Positions 7,961 through 15,633 of a stretch of DNA of 64,000 nt are shown here, piece after piece. The DNA is from Kitasatospora paranensis (lineage in GTDB: Bacteria; Actinomycetota; Actinomycetes; Streptomycetales; Streptomycetaceae). Both the position numbers and the translations under genes were made by a program. The notes below the pieces were generated by a model that saw only the letters and a program-made list of their open reading frames with translations, did no database searches and had not been told where the DNA came from. Positions within the stretch are counted from its first letter, which is position 1. Each line of letters opens with the position of its first letter. Location of the stretch: NCBI RefSeq assembly GCF_039544005.1, contig NZ_BAABKV010000001.1:8060001-8124000 (forward strand). The letters are read 5' to 3'.

Positions 7961-8521
7961 ATGGCAGGGACACGATCCAGCGCCCGGCAGGGCGCGGCCG
8001 ACGAGGCACTGATCCGGACCCTGTACGAGGAACACGGCGGTGCGCTGCTCGCCTACGCGATCCGGCTGACCGGAGACCGGGCGGCGGCCGAGGACCTGGT
8101 GCAGGAGACCCTGATCCGTGCCTGGCGGAACCCCGAGGCGCTGACCGAGACCCGCGGGTCCGTGCGCGGCTGGCTGCTGACGGTGGAACGGAACCTCATC
8201 ACCGACCGGTTCCGCGCCAGGGCCGCCCGCCCGGCCGAGGTCGCCGAGGTGTCCGAGGCGATGGCGACCGTCCCGGTGCAGCACGACCACGCGGACACCG
8301 TGGTGGATTCGCTGGTGATGATGGAGGCGCTCGAACAGCTCTCGCCCGATCACCGCGCCGTGCTGGACTCCATCTACTTCCAGGGCCGTTCGGTCGCCGA
8401 GGCGGCCGAGCAGCTGGGCGTCCCGGCGGGAACGGTAAAGTCCCGTGCGCACTACGCGCTACGGGCCCTGAAACAGTCGTACGCGGGCAGGCCGGGGACG
8501 CTGAAGGGAGCGGTCGCATGA
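7961..8521 (+). CDS. ECF-family RNA polymerase sigma factor
   Basis: The 186-residue product has region sigma-2 (LIRTLYEEHGGALLAYAIRL ... AAEDLVQETLIRAW) at about residues 17-60 and region sigma-4 (LVMMEALEQLSPDHRAVLDS ... AAEQLGVPAGTVKSRAHYAL) at about 115-172. ATG 7961 is preceded by GGAGGAG with a 7-nt spacer. It overlaps the anti-sigma gene by four bases (ATGA), the usual arrangement that couples synthesis of sigma and its inhibitor. The group resembles SigK/SigL-type ECF factors regulated by RskA-like membrane anti-sigmas; the exact ECF group is not assigned. Confidence 0.9.
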   Translation: MAGTRSSARQGAADEALIRTLYEEHGGALLAYAIRLTGDRAAAEDLVQETLIRAWRNPEALTETRGSVRGWLLTVERNLITDRFRARAARPAEVAEVSEAMATVPVQHDHADTVVDSLVMMEALEQLSPDHRAVLDSIYFQGRSVAEAAEQLGVPAGTVKSRAHYALRALKQSYAGRPGTLKGAVA

Positions 8522-9240
8522 CCACCGGGCAGCACGATCGGAGCGCCGACCTGCTCGGCGCCTACGTCCTCGGCGCACTGGAGCCGGAGGAGACGGGCGC
8601 GGTGGAGCAGCATCTGCTCACCTGCCCGCCCTGCCGGAAGGAGGTGGCCGAGATGCAGGATCTGGAACGGATGCTGGGCGAGGTGCCACCCGAACTGTTC
8701 GTGGAGGGGCCTCCCGAGGGAGGTGACCTGCTGCTCCAGCGCACCCTGCGGCAGGCTCGCGCGGAGCGCGGAGCGCACCGGCGGCGCCGTTGGGCGGCAG
8801 TGGGCGCGGCGGCCGCGGTCGTCGCGGCGGCCGTGCTCGGCGGGGGAGTCGCGCTGGGCAGGGCCACGGCGCCCGCCGGCCAGGTCATCGCGGTCGGCCC
8901 GGGGCCTTCCGCCGGTGTGTCGCCGCCCCCGGCGGGCACCAGGACGGCCTCGCAGATCGATCCCGCGACGGGCGCTCAGATGAGGGTCATCATGACCCCG
9001 GCTGCCGGCTGGGTCCGGGTCAGCGCCGTGGTCGCCGGTATTCCCGCAGGTCAGCGCTGCCATCTGGTGGTCAACGGCCGCAGCGGGGCGACGGTGGAGG
9101 CGGGCAGCTGGCTGGTCTCCCCGGCCGGTGCGAAGGCGGGCACCAGGCTGGACGGGTCCGCACTGGTCGCTCCGGCGGACGTCGCGTCGGTGTCGGTGGT
9201 GAACGACTCCGGGCAGACCTTCGTGACGGTGCCGGTGTAG
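8518..9240 (+). CDS. Membrane anti-sigma factor (zf-HC2 / RskA type)
   Basis: The 240-residue product has an N-terminal zinc-binding anti-sigma domain (AVEQHLLTCPPCRKEVAEM, the HxxxCxxC motif, at about residues 34-52). One transmembrane segment (AAVGAAAAVVAAAVLGGGVA, about 88-107) follows basic residues. The extracytoplasmic C-terminal domain of about 130 residues has RskA-like character (VRVSAVVAGIPAGQRCHLVV). It should hold the coupled sigma factor at the membrane and release it on an external signal, by analogy with RskA systems. It is followed by a very strong terminator. Confidence 0.88.
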   Translation: MTTGQHDRSADLLGAYVLGALEPEETGAVEQHLLTCPPCRKEVAEMQDLERMLGEVPPELFVEGPPEGGDLLLQRTLRQARAERGAHRRRRWAAVGAAAAVVAAAVLGGGVALGRATAPAGQVIAVGPGPSAGVSPPPAGTRTASQIDPATGAQMRVIMTPAAGWVRVSAVVAGIPAGQRCHLVVNGRSGATVEAGSWLVSPAGAKAGTRLDGSALVAPADVASVSVVNDSGQTFVTVPV

Positions 9241-9266
9241 CAGGGGCAGTCGGCGTGGCCAGTGGG

Positions 9267-9310
9267 GCGAGCGGCGGGGCACGGAGCGAGTTCCGTGCCC
9301 CGCCGCTCGC
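9267..9310 (+). terminator. Strong hairpin terminator after the anti-sigma gene
   Basis: A perfect 19-bp stem (9267-9285 with 9292-9310) has a 6-nt loop and closes the lipoprotein/sigma/anti-sigma group. Confidence 0.85.
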
Positions 9311-9333
9311 CGTGTGCCGTTTCCGAGCTCACC

Positions 9334-9378
9334 GACAAATTTTTTTGTCTTGACAATTTAAATCATCGGAATGATCCT
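9334..9378 (+). promoter_or_regulatory. Promoter and operator of the ArsR-like gene
   Basis: TTGACA (9350-9355), a 17-nt spacer, then GATCCT (9373-9378) as a weak -10 ending six bases before GTG 9385. The dyad GACAAA (9334-9339) / TTTGTC (9344-9349) abuts the -35. The region is strikingly AT-rich for this genome. It is a plausible leaderless promoter under self-repression. Confidence 0.5.
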
Positions 9379-9384
9379 GGAGTG

Positions 9385-10058
9385 GTGCTGGACGTTGCCG
9401 TGATCGAAGAACCCGCTGCGGCCGAGGCGTCCCTGGACCCGATACGGTCCCGGATCCTCGCCGCCCTGGCCGAGCCCGGCTCGGCCGCCATGCTGGCCGT
9501 CCGCCTGGGGCTGCCCCGGCAGAAGGTCAACTACCACCTGAAGGAGCTGGAGCGGCACAAGCTGGTCGAGCTCGCCGAGGAGCGCCGCAAGGGCAACGTC
9601 ACCGAGCGGGTGTACCGCGCCACCGCCGCTTCGTACGTGATCTCCCCGAGCGCCCTGGCCGCCGTGAGTCCGGACCCTGCCCGCTCGCCCGACCAGCTGT
9701 CCGCCCGCTGGCTGCTGGCGCTGGGGTCGCGGCTGGTGCAGGAGGTCGGGGCGCTGCTGACCGGAGCCTCCCGGGCCGGACGGCGGGTCGCCACCTTCGG
9801 CATCGACGCGCAGGTGCGGTTCGCCTCCGCGGCCGACCGGGCGGCCTTCGCCGACGAGCTCGCCCAGGCCGTGGCAGCCCTCGTCGCCCGCTATCACGAC
9901 GAGGCCGCCCCCAGGGCCGGAGCCACCGGGTGGTCGTCGGGCTCCACCAGATCCCCGCGGCCCAGCCCGACCCCCGGGCGGATGCGGCCGACCCGCAACC
10001 GCCCATCGCAGGGACGCAGGAGAGCGCCCCCGGAGCCGGACAGGAGAACCGACGATGA
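9385..10058 (+). CDS. ArsR-like winged-helix regulator, frameshifted as sequenced
   Basis: The frame gives SLDPIRSRILAALAEPGSAA, LGLPRQKVNYHLKELERHKL and VELAEERRKGNVTERVYRAT, a winged-helix DNA-binding domain at about residues 18-85 of the type found next to SRPBCC genes. After ALVARYHDEAAP the frame is lost. One extra C in the C5 run at 9908-9912 restores QGRSHRVVVGLHQIPAAQPD and a stop at 10058 that overlaps the SRPBCC ATG (ATGA), giving 224 residues. GTG 9385 is favoured for a leaderless start; GTG 9400 is an alternative. It likely represses the coupled downstream gene. Confidence 0.7.
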
Positions 10059-10792
10059 CGCACCCGTTCGAGATCGAGCTGGAGGCCGTCCTGCCGGCCG
10101 GACCGGAACAGGTCTGGGAGGCGATCGCGACAGGGCCGGGGATCGACTCCTGGTTCATGGGCCGCAACGAGGTCGAGCCACGCGAGGGCGGGATCTGCGC
10201 CATGGAGACCGGGGGCCGGCGGGCGGAGGCGGTGATCACTGCCTACGAGCCCGGCAAGCGCCTCGCCACCCGCACGGCCACCGCCGCGGACGGCCGGTTC
10301 ATGGCCTTCGAGTACCTGATCGAGGCGCGGGACGGCGGCAGCACCGTGCTCCGCGTCGTCCACAGCGGCCTGCTCGGCGACGACTGGCAGGACGAGTACG
10401 ACGCGCTGCGCCGCGGCTGGCCCTTCCACCTGCACACCCTCCGCGAGTACCTGACCCACTTCGCGGGACGCACCGGGGTCCCGGTCTTCGCCGTGGCGCC
10501 GTCGGGGGCCCGGTCCGCCGGCGAGGTCCGGGCGGCGCTCGCGGGTGGGCTGTCGCTGCCGGAGCCGGTCGTCGTGGGCGCACGGGCCCACGCGGAGCCG
10601 GCGGGCCTGCCGGCACTGGACGGCGAGGTCGTCTGGGCGGACGACGAGCGCATCGAGGTCCGCACCCCCGACGGGATCCACAGCTTCCACCACGGTTCCG
10701 GCATGGTGCTGATGTTCCATCACCTGTTCGGGCCGGACACGGACGGTGCCGAGGCCGCCTGGCAGCGCTGGCTGACCGGTCTCGTCGGCTGA
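10055..10792 (+). CDS. SRPBCC (AHSA1-type) domain protein
   Basis: The 245-residue product starts FEIELEAVLPAGPEQVWEAI and continues with GPGIDSWFMGRNEVEPREGG and FEYLIEARDGGSTVLRVVHS, the START-like ligand-binding fold of the AHSA1 subgroup (about residues 4-140). A second region of about 100 residues ends in FHHLFGPDTDGAEAAWQRWL and appears to be a divergent extension. It is coupled to the ArsR-like regulator by ATGA overlap, a pairing common in actinobacteria. The ligand is unknown. Confidence 0.8.
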   Translation: MTHPFEIELEAVLPAGPEQVWEAIATGPGIDSWFMGRNEVEPREGGICAMETGGRRAEAVITAYEPGKRLATRTATAADGRFMAFEYLIEARDGGSTVLRVVHSGLLGDDWQDEYDALRRGWPFHLHTLREYLTHFAGRTGVPVFAVAPSGARSAGEVRAALAGGLSLPEPVVVGARAHAEPAGLPALDGEVVWADDERIEVRTPDGIHSFHHGSGMVLMFHHLFGPDTDGAEAAWQRWLTGLVG

Positions 10793-10891
10793 CTCCGGGA
10801 CCCTCCCCGGCGCCCCGCCCCACGTGCTCACACCCCGTGCCCCACACACCACATCGACCACACACCACACCCCACATCCAAGGACATGGGC

Positions 10892-11464
10892 ATGCGTACT
10901 CTGATCAGCACCGCCTTCATCTCGCTCGACGGCGTCGTCGAGGCCCCCGGCGGCGAACCCGGCTACCGCAACGCCGGATGGACCTTCAAGGACATCGAGT
11001 TCGTCCCCGAGGCGTTCGACATCAAGGGACGCGAGCAGCAGGAGTCCACCGCGTTCCTGATGGGCCGGGTCAGCTACGAGGCGTTCAGCCCGGTGTGGCC
11101 GGACATGGCCGAGTTCACGCACTACCGGACGCTGCCGAAGTACGTCGTCTCCACCACCCTCACCGAGGACGGGCTCGTCGAGAACTGGGGCGAGACCACC
11201 ATCCTGCGCTCGCTCGACGAGGTCGCCGCCCTCAAGGAGACCGACGGGGGCCCGATCATCGTCCACGGCAGCGTCGCGCTCAACCACGGCCTGGCGGACG
11301 CCGGCCTGATCGACCGCTACCACCTGCTCGTCTTCCCGCTGTTGCTCGGCGCGGGCAAGCGCCTGTTCCCCGTCACCGACAAGGACACCCAGAAGCTGAA
11401 GCTCGTCGAGCACGCGGTCTACTCCAACGGCCTGCAGCTGAACGTCCTCGACGTCCTCCACTGA
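10892..11464 (+). CDS. Dihydrofolate reductase-fold family protein (RibD C-terminal-like)
   Basis: The 190-residue product begins MRTLISTAFISLDGVVEAPG. It has STAFLMGRVSYEAFSPVWPD and DGGPIIVHGSVALNHGLADA before LIDRYHLLVFPLLLGAGKRL, the hallmark blocks of the DHFR-like/RibD-C family. ATG 10892 is preferred over ATG 10886 because AAGGAC lies 6 nt upstream of the former and directly abuts the latter. Members are NADPH-dependent reductases of mostly unknown substrate. It stands downstream of the SRPBCC gene after about 100 bp and may be transcribed with it. Confidence 0.85.
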   Translation: MRTLISTAFISLDGVVEAPGGEPGYRNAGWTFKDIEFVPEAFDIKGREQQESTAFLMGRVSYEAFSPVWPDMAEFTHYRTLPKYVVSTTLTEDGLVENWGETTILRSLDEVAALKETDGGPIIVHGSVALNHGLADAGLIDRYHLLVFPLLLGAGKRLFPVTDKDTQKLKLVEHAVYSNGLQLNVLDVLH

Positions 11465-11547
11465 CGACTCAGGGCGCGGCCCGGGCCTCCCGGGCCTCCC
11501 GGGCGCTCGGACCACTCCGGTCGTACGGGCCGGCCGGTGCACCGGGT

Positions 11548-11581
11548 CGTCGGGAGCCGTGGAATGCCGGTGCTCCCGACG
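11548..11581. terminator. Bidirectional hairpin between convergent genes
   Basis: CGTCGGGAGC (11548-11557) pairs with GCTCCCGACG (11572-11581) across a 14-nt loop, between the DHFR-like gene (+) and the VOC gene (-). Confidence 0.5.
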
Positions 11582-11596
11582 GCCGCGGCGCGAGGG

Positions 11597-11995
11597 TCAG
11601 CGGCCGAACTTCTCGATCGCCGCCGGGGTGACCGGAGTGAAGAAGTTGACGAGATTCCCGTCGGGGTCGCGGAACAGCAGCGACCGGTTGCCCCAGGGCA
11701 TCGTGGTGGGTCCGGCGACGACATCGGTGACGAAGCCGGCCAGGTTCGCGTGGACGTCGTCCACGTCGTCGACCAGGAACTCGAGGATCACGCTGTGGTT
11801 GTCGGCGGGCCGGGAGGATCCCGGCGCGAACAGCGGGACGGTGCGGGTACTCGCGATGGCGAGCGTGGCGTGGGCGGTGCGGAGTTCGGCGAAGTCCTCG
11901 GTGGACCAGGCGGCCGGCACCCCGGTGGCCTTCTCGTAGAAACCGACGAGGCGTGCGACGTCGCCGGTGATGATGCGGATCGAGACGAAGTCCAT
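11597..11995 (-). CDS. VOC family protein (single glyoxalase-like domain)
   Basis: The 132-residue product has MDFVSIRIITGDVARLVGFY followed by EKATGVPAAW at the N-terminus and RSLLFRDPDGNLVNFFTPVT at the C-terminus, one complete VOC module with the DPDGN(L)V motif. It is divergent from the WYL regulator at 12089. A TAGCGT -10 lies on the minus strand at 12039-12034, and AGGGAG precedes the ATG. Plausibly it is a resistance or small-molecule-binding protein controlled by the WYL regulator; the substrate is unknown. Confidence 0.85.
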   Translation of the reverse strand: MDFVSIRIITGDVARLVGFYEKATGVPAAWSTEDFAELRTAHATLAIASTRTVPLFAPGSSRPADNHSVILEFLVDDVDDVHANLAGFVTDVVAGPTTMPWGNRSLLFRDPDGNLVNFFTPVTPAAIEKFGR

Positions 11996-12088
11996 GGTGT
12001 TCTCCCTGGGGGTGTGGAGCCGTTGCACCTCGTACGCTAGGACGAATAGTGGACGGATTCGGTCCGGTATTCGCGTTAGGCTCGGAAC

Positions 12089-13144
12089 ATGTCCCGACCC
12101 GCCGGCCGCGTGCTCACCCTCCTGGAGCTGCTGCAGTCGGGCGGTACCCGGACGACGGCCGAACTCGCCGACCGGCTCGGCGTCGAGGGACGGACCGTGC
12201 GGCGGTACGTCGATCAGCTGCTCGACCTCGACGTCCCGGTCGAGGCGGTGCGCGGCCGGTACGGCGGCTACCGCATCGCTCCCGGCCACCGCCTGCCGCC
12301 CCTCATGCTCGGCGACGACGAGGCGATCGCCGTGCTGCTCGGCCTGGTCGCCGGCCGCCGGGCGGGGCTGACGACGACCACGGCCACCGCGAGCGAGACG
12401 GCAGCGGCCAAGATCAGGCGCGTGCTGCCGCAGCATCTGGTCCGCCGCCTCGACACGGTCCTGGAGTCCCTCTCCTTCACCGAACCGCCCGGTACGTTCC
12501 CCACCCCCGACACCGGGGTCCTCCTCACCCTCGCCGATGCCGTGCGGCACCGCCGACCGGTCGCGATCAGGTACACGGACCGCGACGGGCGGCGCAGCGA
12601 CCGCACGGTGCACCCGTACGGGGTGGTGTCCCATGCGGGCCGCTGGTACGTCACCGGCGAGGACCCGGGAGCCGCGGAGGACCGGACCTTCCGGCTCGAC
12701 CGCATCGCCGACGCCAGGACGCTGCCCGGCTCGTTCGAGCCCGTCGCCGGACAGGACCCGGCGGAGCGGGTCCTGTCCGGCTTCGCCGAGGCGGCGTACC
12801 GGTACGAGGTGACCTTGCGGATCCACGGGACGGTCGAGCAGGTCCGTGCCCGGCTGCCCGCCGGTGTCGCGCGCGTGGCGGAGGCCGCGCCGGCGACGGA
12901 CGCGGATCCTGCGACCGAGCGCTGGCTGCTCGTCGACCTGCGGGCTGAGCGACTCGACTGGCTGCCGCCGCTCCTGGCCTCGCTGGATCGCCCGTTCGTC
13001 ATCGAGCGCCCCGGCGAACTGCGCGATCTCGTCGTCGCGTTCGCGAACCGCCTGGCGGACCGCGCCCGCTCGACCCGACCGGACCCGATCCGGCCCGATC
13101 CGGCCCGATCCGGCCCGGCCCGGCCCGGACCTGACCGTGGGTGA
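12089..13144 (+). CDS. WYL-domain helix-turn-helix regulator (YafY-like)
   Basis: The 351-residue product has an HTH_11 domain (VLTLLELLQSGGTRTTAELA ... GRTVRRYVDQL) at residues 8-58. A linker follows with YGGYRIAPGHRLPPLMLGDD, then a WYL domain (AVRHRRPVAIRYTDRDG ... VHPYGVVSHAGRWYVTGED) at about 150-230, and a WCX-like C-terminal part. The -10 box TAGGCT at 12077-12082 ends six bases before the ATG, so it is probably leaderless. The last 20 codons lie in a CGGCCCGATC-type tandem repeat (about 13081-13120), giving a low-complexity Arg-Pro tail. It likely controls the divergent VOC gene. Confidence 0.9.
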   Translation: MSRPAGRVLTLLELLQSGGTRTTAELADRLGVEGRTVRRYVDQLLDLDVPVEAVRGRYGGYRIAPGHRLPPLMLGDDEAIAVLLGLVAGRRAGLTTTTATASETAAAKIRRVLPQHLVRRLDTVLESLSFTEPPGTFPTPDTGVLLTLADAVRHRRPVAIRYTDRDGRRSDRTVHPYGVVSHAGRWYVTGEDPGAAEDRTFRLDRIADARTLPGSFEPVAGQDPAERVLSGFAEAAYRYEVTLRIHGTVEQVRARLPAGVARVAEAAPATDADPATERWLLVDLRAERLDWLPPLLASLDRPFVIERPGELRDLVVAFANRLADRARSTRPDPIRPDPARSGPARPGPDRG

Positions 13145-13181
13145 CCGGGTCGGTCGGCCGGCGGGCGGGGGCGGGCCTCCG

Positions 13182-13952
13182 TCAGGCCGGTGACGTGCCC
13201 GCCCGGCCGAGGTGCCGGGCGAAGAACCGCACCGCGCTCTCGGCCTCGAACCGGGGCAGCTCCTTGTGCCTGCCCGCGTTCACGTGCAACGACTTCTCCG
13301 GCGAGGCGAAGGCGTCGAACAGTGCGAGACCCTCCTCGCGGGAGATGTGCTCGTCGTCCCACTGCAGATCGAACTCGATCGGAACGGTGATCTGCTTCGC
13401 CTTGTCGGCCAGGACGTCGGGCCAGTGCTGGCCGAAGACGGCGGCCGTGATCCGGGGTTCGACCGCCACGAACGGGATGCCGATCGCGGTGCCCATGTTG
13501 ATGCCCCAGTAGCCGACCGGCCCGTCGGTGCCGATTTCCGGGAGCTCTTGGAGGGCGTCCAGGAGGGCCAGGTACTCCGGTACGGCGAGTTCCGCCAGGT
13601 GGTCGTTGTAGCGGACGACGATCGGGCCTTCCGGCTCGCCGGCCGCCCGCGCCCGGAACAGCTCTGCGATCTCCGCCTCGTCGTGCGCGGAGCGCGGCCG
13701 GTCGCCGTGACCGGGCGCGTCGATGACGGCGACGTGGAAGCCGCAGCCGGCCACGAGGAGGCGGGCGCGGCCGGACATCGCCGGGTGCTTCTTGTGGTTG
13801 CCGCCGCCGTGGCCCATCAGGACAAGAGGTGCGCGCCCGGTGCCGGAAGCCGGCGACCAGAGCACACCGGGGACTCCGTCCACGGTGAAGTCGCGCTCGA
13901 CGATGCCGTTCGAGGACGACTCGGCGGTGAACTGCAGGGAGTGGGAATGCAC
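13182..13952 (-). CDS. Alpha/beta hydrolase with Asn at the nucleophile position
   Basis: The 256-residue product has the oxyanion-loop pattern LVLMGHGGGNHKKHPAM, AVIDAPGHGDRP, and a late acid/His region (HVNAGRHKELP) of dienelactone-hydrolase-like enzymes. The nucleophile elbow reads GYWGINMGTAIG, where the family has GxSxG. The residue at position 152 is Asn (AAC, 13499-13497) instead of Ser, one base from AGC. As sequenced it would lack the usual catalytic nucleophile and might be a binding protein or inactive. A substitution error is possible. A strong but out-of-frame Shine-Dalgarno/ATG lies about 110 bp upstream at 14076-14059. Confidence 0.8.
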   Translation of the reverse strand: MHSHSLQFTAESSSNGIVERDFTVDGVPGVLWSPASGTGRAPLVLMGHGGGNHKKHPAMSGRARLLVAGCGFHVAVIDAPGHGDRPRSAHDEAEIAELFRARAAGEPEGPIVVRYNDHLAELAVPEYLALLDALQELPEIGTDGPVGYWGINMGTAIGIPFVAVEPRITAAVFGQHWPDVLADKAKQITVPIEFDLQWDDEHISREEGLALFDAFASPEKSLHVNAGRHKELPRFEAESAVRFFARHLGRAGTSPA

Positions 13953-14210
13953 AGGTGTGGCCTTTCGGGAGTGCCTTGGTGTCGAGGCGCTCCCGGCGAC
14001 AGCTACGCCATTCGCCCGACCGTGACGGGAAGGGGAGCACCCACAGGGATACAGCGGTCATGGGTCTCACCTCCTTCGACGGTGTCGCGGTCGCCCACAA
14101 GGTAGCAGCTGGCCCGTCACCGGCCCAACGCCTTTTCCTGTCACGTGATCAGAGCTCCGGGACACGATTCTGATCCGACGTCAGGGGTGCGGGTGACCGC
14201 CCGTGCGCAT

Positions 14211-14252
14211 CATCCCTCCGCGGGCATCGCGCGGAGGGATGGCTCATATGAT
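14211..14252 (+). promoter_or_regulatory. Dyad operator and leaderless promoter of the GNAT gene
   Basis: CATCCCTCCGCG (14211-14222) and its exact complement (14230-14241) flank a 7-nt loop over the -35 region. TATGAT at 14247-14252 is a good -10 and ends six bases before ATG 14259. Confidence 0.55.
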
Positions 14253-14258
14253 CGGTCG

Positions 14259-14855
14259 ATGAATCCCCTCGTCAATGCCCCCGTCATCCTTCAGGCGGCC
14301 GCGACGCCGTCCGCTCCTGCTCTCGTCCTTCGCCCCTGGTCCGTGGAGGATGTCGGTGCGCTGGTCGAGGCGTGCCGGGATCCCGCCCTGCGGCGCTGGA
14401 CGAGCCATGTCGTGGACGACGAGGCCGACGGTGTGCGATGGGTGCGTGCCCAGCAGCTGGGCCGGGTGACGGGGGACCGCCTCAGCTTCGCGGTGATGGA
14501 GGTGCAACCCGGCACCTCCGCACACCGGTTGGCGGGCCATGTGGTCCTCAGGGGTGCCACCTCCGGCAAGCCCGCCGCGGAGGTCGGCTACTGGACCGCG
14601 GCGCACGCTCGCGGCAGGGGAGTGGCGCCCCGAGCGCTGGAGGCACTCACCGGCTGGGCCTTCGACACGTTCGGGGCCGACGGGCTGGAGCGCCTCGAAC
14701 TCGTCCACCAGGTGGACAATGTGGCCTCCTGCCGCGTCGCGCAGAAGAGCGGCTACGCCGTGGACAGGGTCCTTTCTGCCGAGCCACCCGCCTACCCCCG
14801 TGACGGTCACCTGCACCTGCGCCACCGAGCGGCCCGCGTCGGCGGCGGTGCCTGA
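14259..14855 (+). CDS. GNAT-family N-acetyltransferase
   Basis: The 198-residue product of the RimJ/RimL-like acetyltransferase fold has LVLRPWSVEDVGALVEACRD at about residues 24-43 and acetyl-CoA-binding motif A in AEVGYWTAAHARGRGVAPRA at about 109-128. A typical C-terminal segment, LELVHQVDNVASCRVAQKSG, follows. The start was set at ATG 14259 because a -10 box lies just upstream and no better ribosome site exists. The substrate is not predictable. Confidence 0.88.
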   Translation: MNPLVNAPVILQAAATPSAPALVLRPWSVEDVGALVEACRDPALRRWTSHVVDDEADGVRWVRAQQLGRVTGDRLSFAVMEVQPGTSAHRLAGHVVLRGATSGKPAAEVGYWTAAHARGRGVAPRALEALTGWAFDTFGADGLERLELVHQVDNVASCRVAQKSGYAVDRVLSAEPPAYPRDGHLHLRHRAARVGGGA

Positions 14856-14897
14856 AACCCCGCCGGCCGGGCCGCGCCGGGGAGCGACGCGGTGCGG

Positions 14898-15515
14898 TCA
14901 GCCGAGGGGTGCGGCCCGCTGGACGGCGGTGGTGGCGAGCCGGTGGAGTTCCGCGGGGGTGAACGGTCCGACCTTGACGACACTGAGGTACAACAGCACC
15001 TTGCCACGCCGGACATAGAGCACGTTCCAGGTGGTCTGGCCCGCGTGCGCGGTGAAGTACCGCGCCTGGTCGCCGAGATCGTGGAAGGCGTCCGCCGGCT
15101 GCTCGACCGCCTGTGGGACCAGGGCGTTGAGTTCGGTGATCACGTCGGGGAGACGGGCACCTGCCTGCGCGGGGCTGTCGCCGAGCTCGATCTGCTCGGT
15201 GACGTGTTCGAGGCCGCTCTTCAGGCCCTTGAAGCCGGTGGTGATCATCCCGTTGTCGTCCAGGCACTGGTCGGGCGCCGCGCCGCGGTCGAAGCCGTCC
15301 GGAATGTCCGCGGCCGTGATCATGGCACTGCATCCGCCCTTCCCGGTGGGGCGGTCGGCCGCGGGCGCCGCCGCGGCCGACGCCGTTGCGGCCGACGGCG
15401 CGGTCGGTCGGTCGGCGGAGCCTCCACCCGCGGACGAGCACCCCGCACCGAAGGCGAGCACCGCCCCGGCCAGTGCCGCTGCCCTCAGTCCTGATCCGAA
15501 CCGTCGCCCGTTCAT
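14898..15515 (-). CDS. Putative lipoprotein of unknown function
   Basis: The 205-residue product has a signal peptide and lipobox (LAFGAGCSS, Cys at about residue 26), an Ala/Pro-rich linker, and a globular part with GKGGCSAMITAADIPDGFDR and later QTTWNVLYVRRGKVLLYLSV. Two further Cys (KGGCSAM and PDQCLDD) could form a disulfide. I do not recognise a named domain. Many streptomycete lipoproteins of this size have similar 'sensor-like' layouts. It lies downstream of the HelD-like gene on the same strand. Confidence 0.75.
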   Translation of the reverse strand: MNGRRFGSGLRAAALAGAVLAFGAGCSSAGGGSADRPTAPSAATASAAAAPAADRPTGKGGCSAMITAADIPDGFDRGAAPDQCLDDNGMITTGFKGLKSGLEHVTEQIELGDSPAQAGARLPDVITELNALVPQAVEQPADAFHDLGDQARYFTAHAGQTTWNVLYVRRGKVLLYLSVVKVGPFTPAELHRLATTAVQRAAPLG

Positions 15516-15633
15516 GTGTCACCCTCCCGCGTGCCGATGATCATCCGGCCGCGGAGCGTATCACCGGTGTCCGCTCCGTGGACCTGGTGGGAGAAGGCGC
15601 ACGCGGCCGTCCTGCTGCTCAGCCTGATCCGGC

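Noticed and set aside
12268..14100. 610-codon minus-strand frame opposite the WYL gene
   Set aside because: Most of it is antisense to clear domains; only its first ATG with a strong Shine-Dalgarno is worth noting and is listed as a finding.
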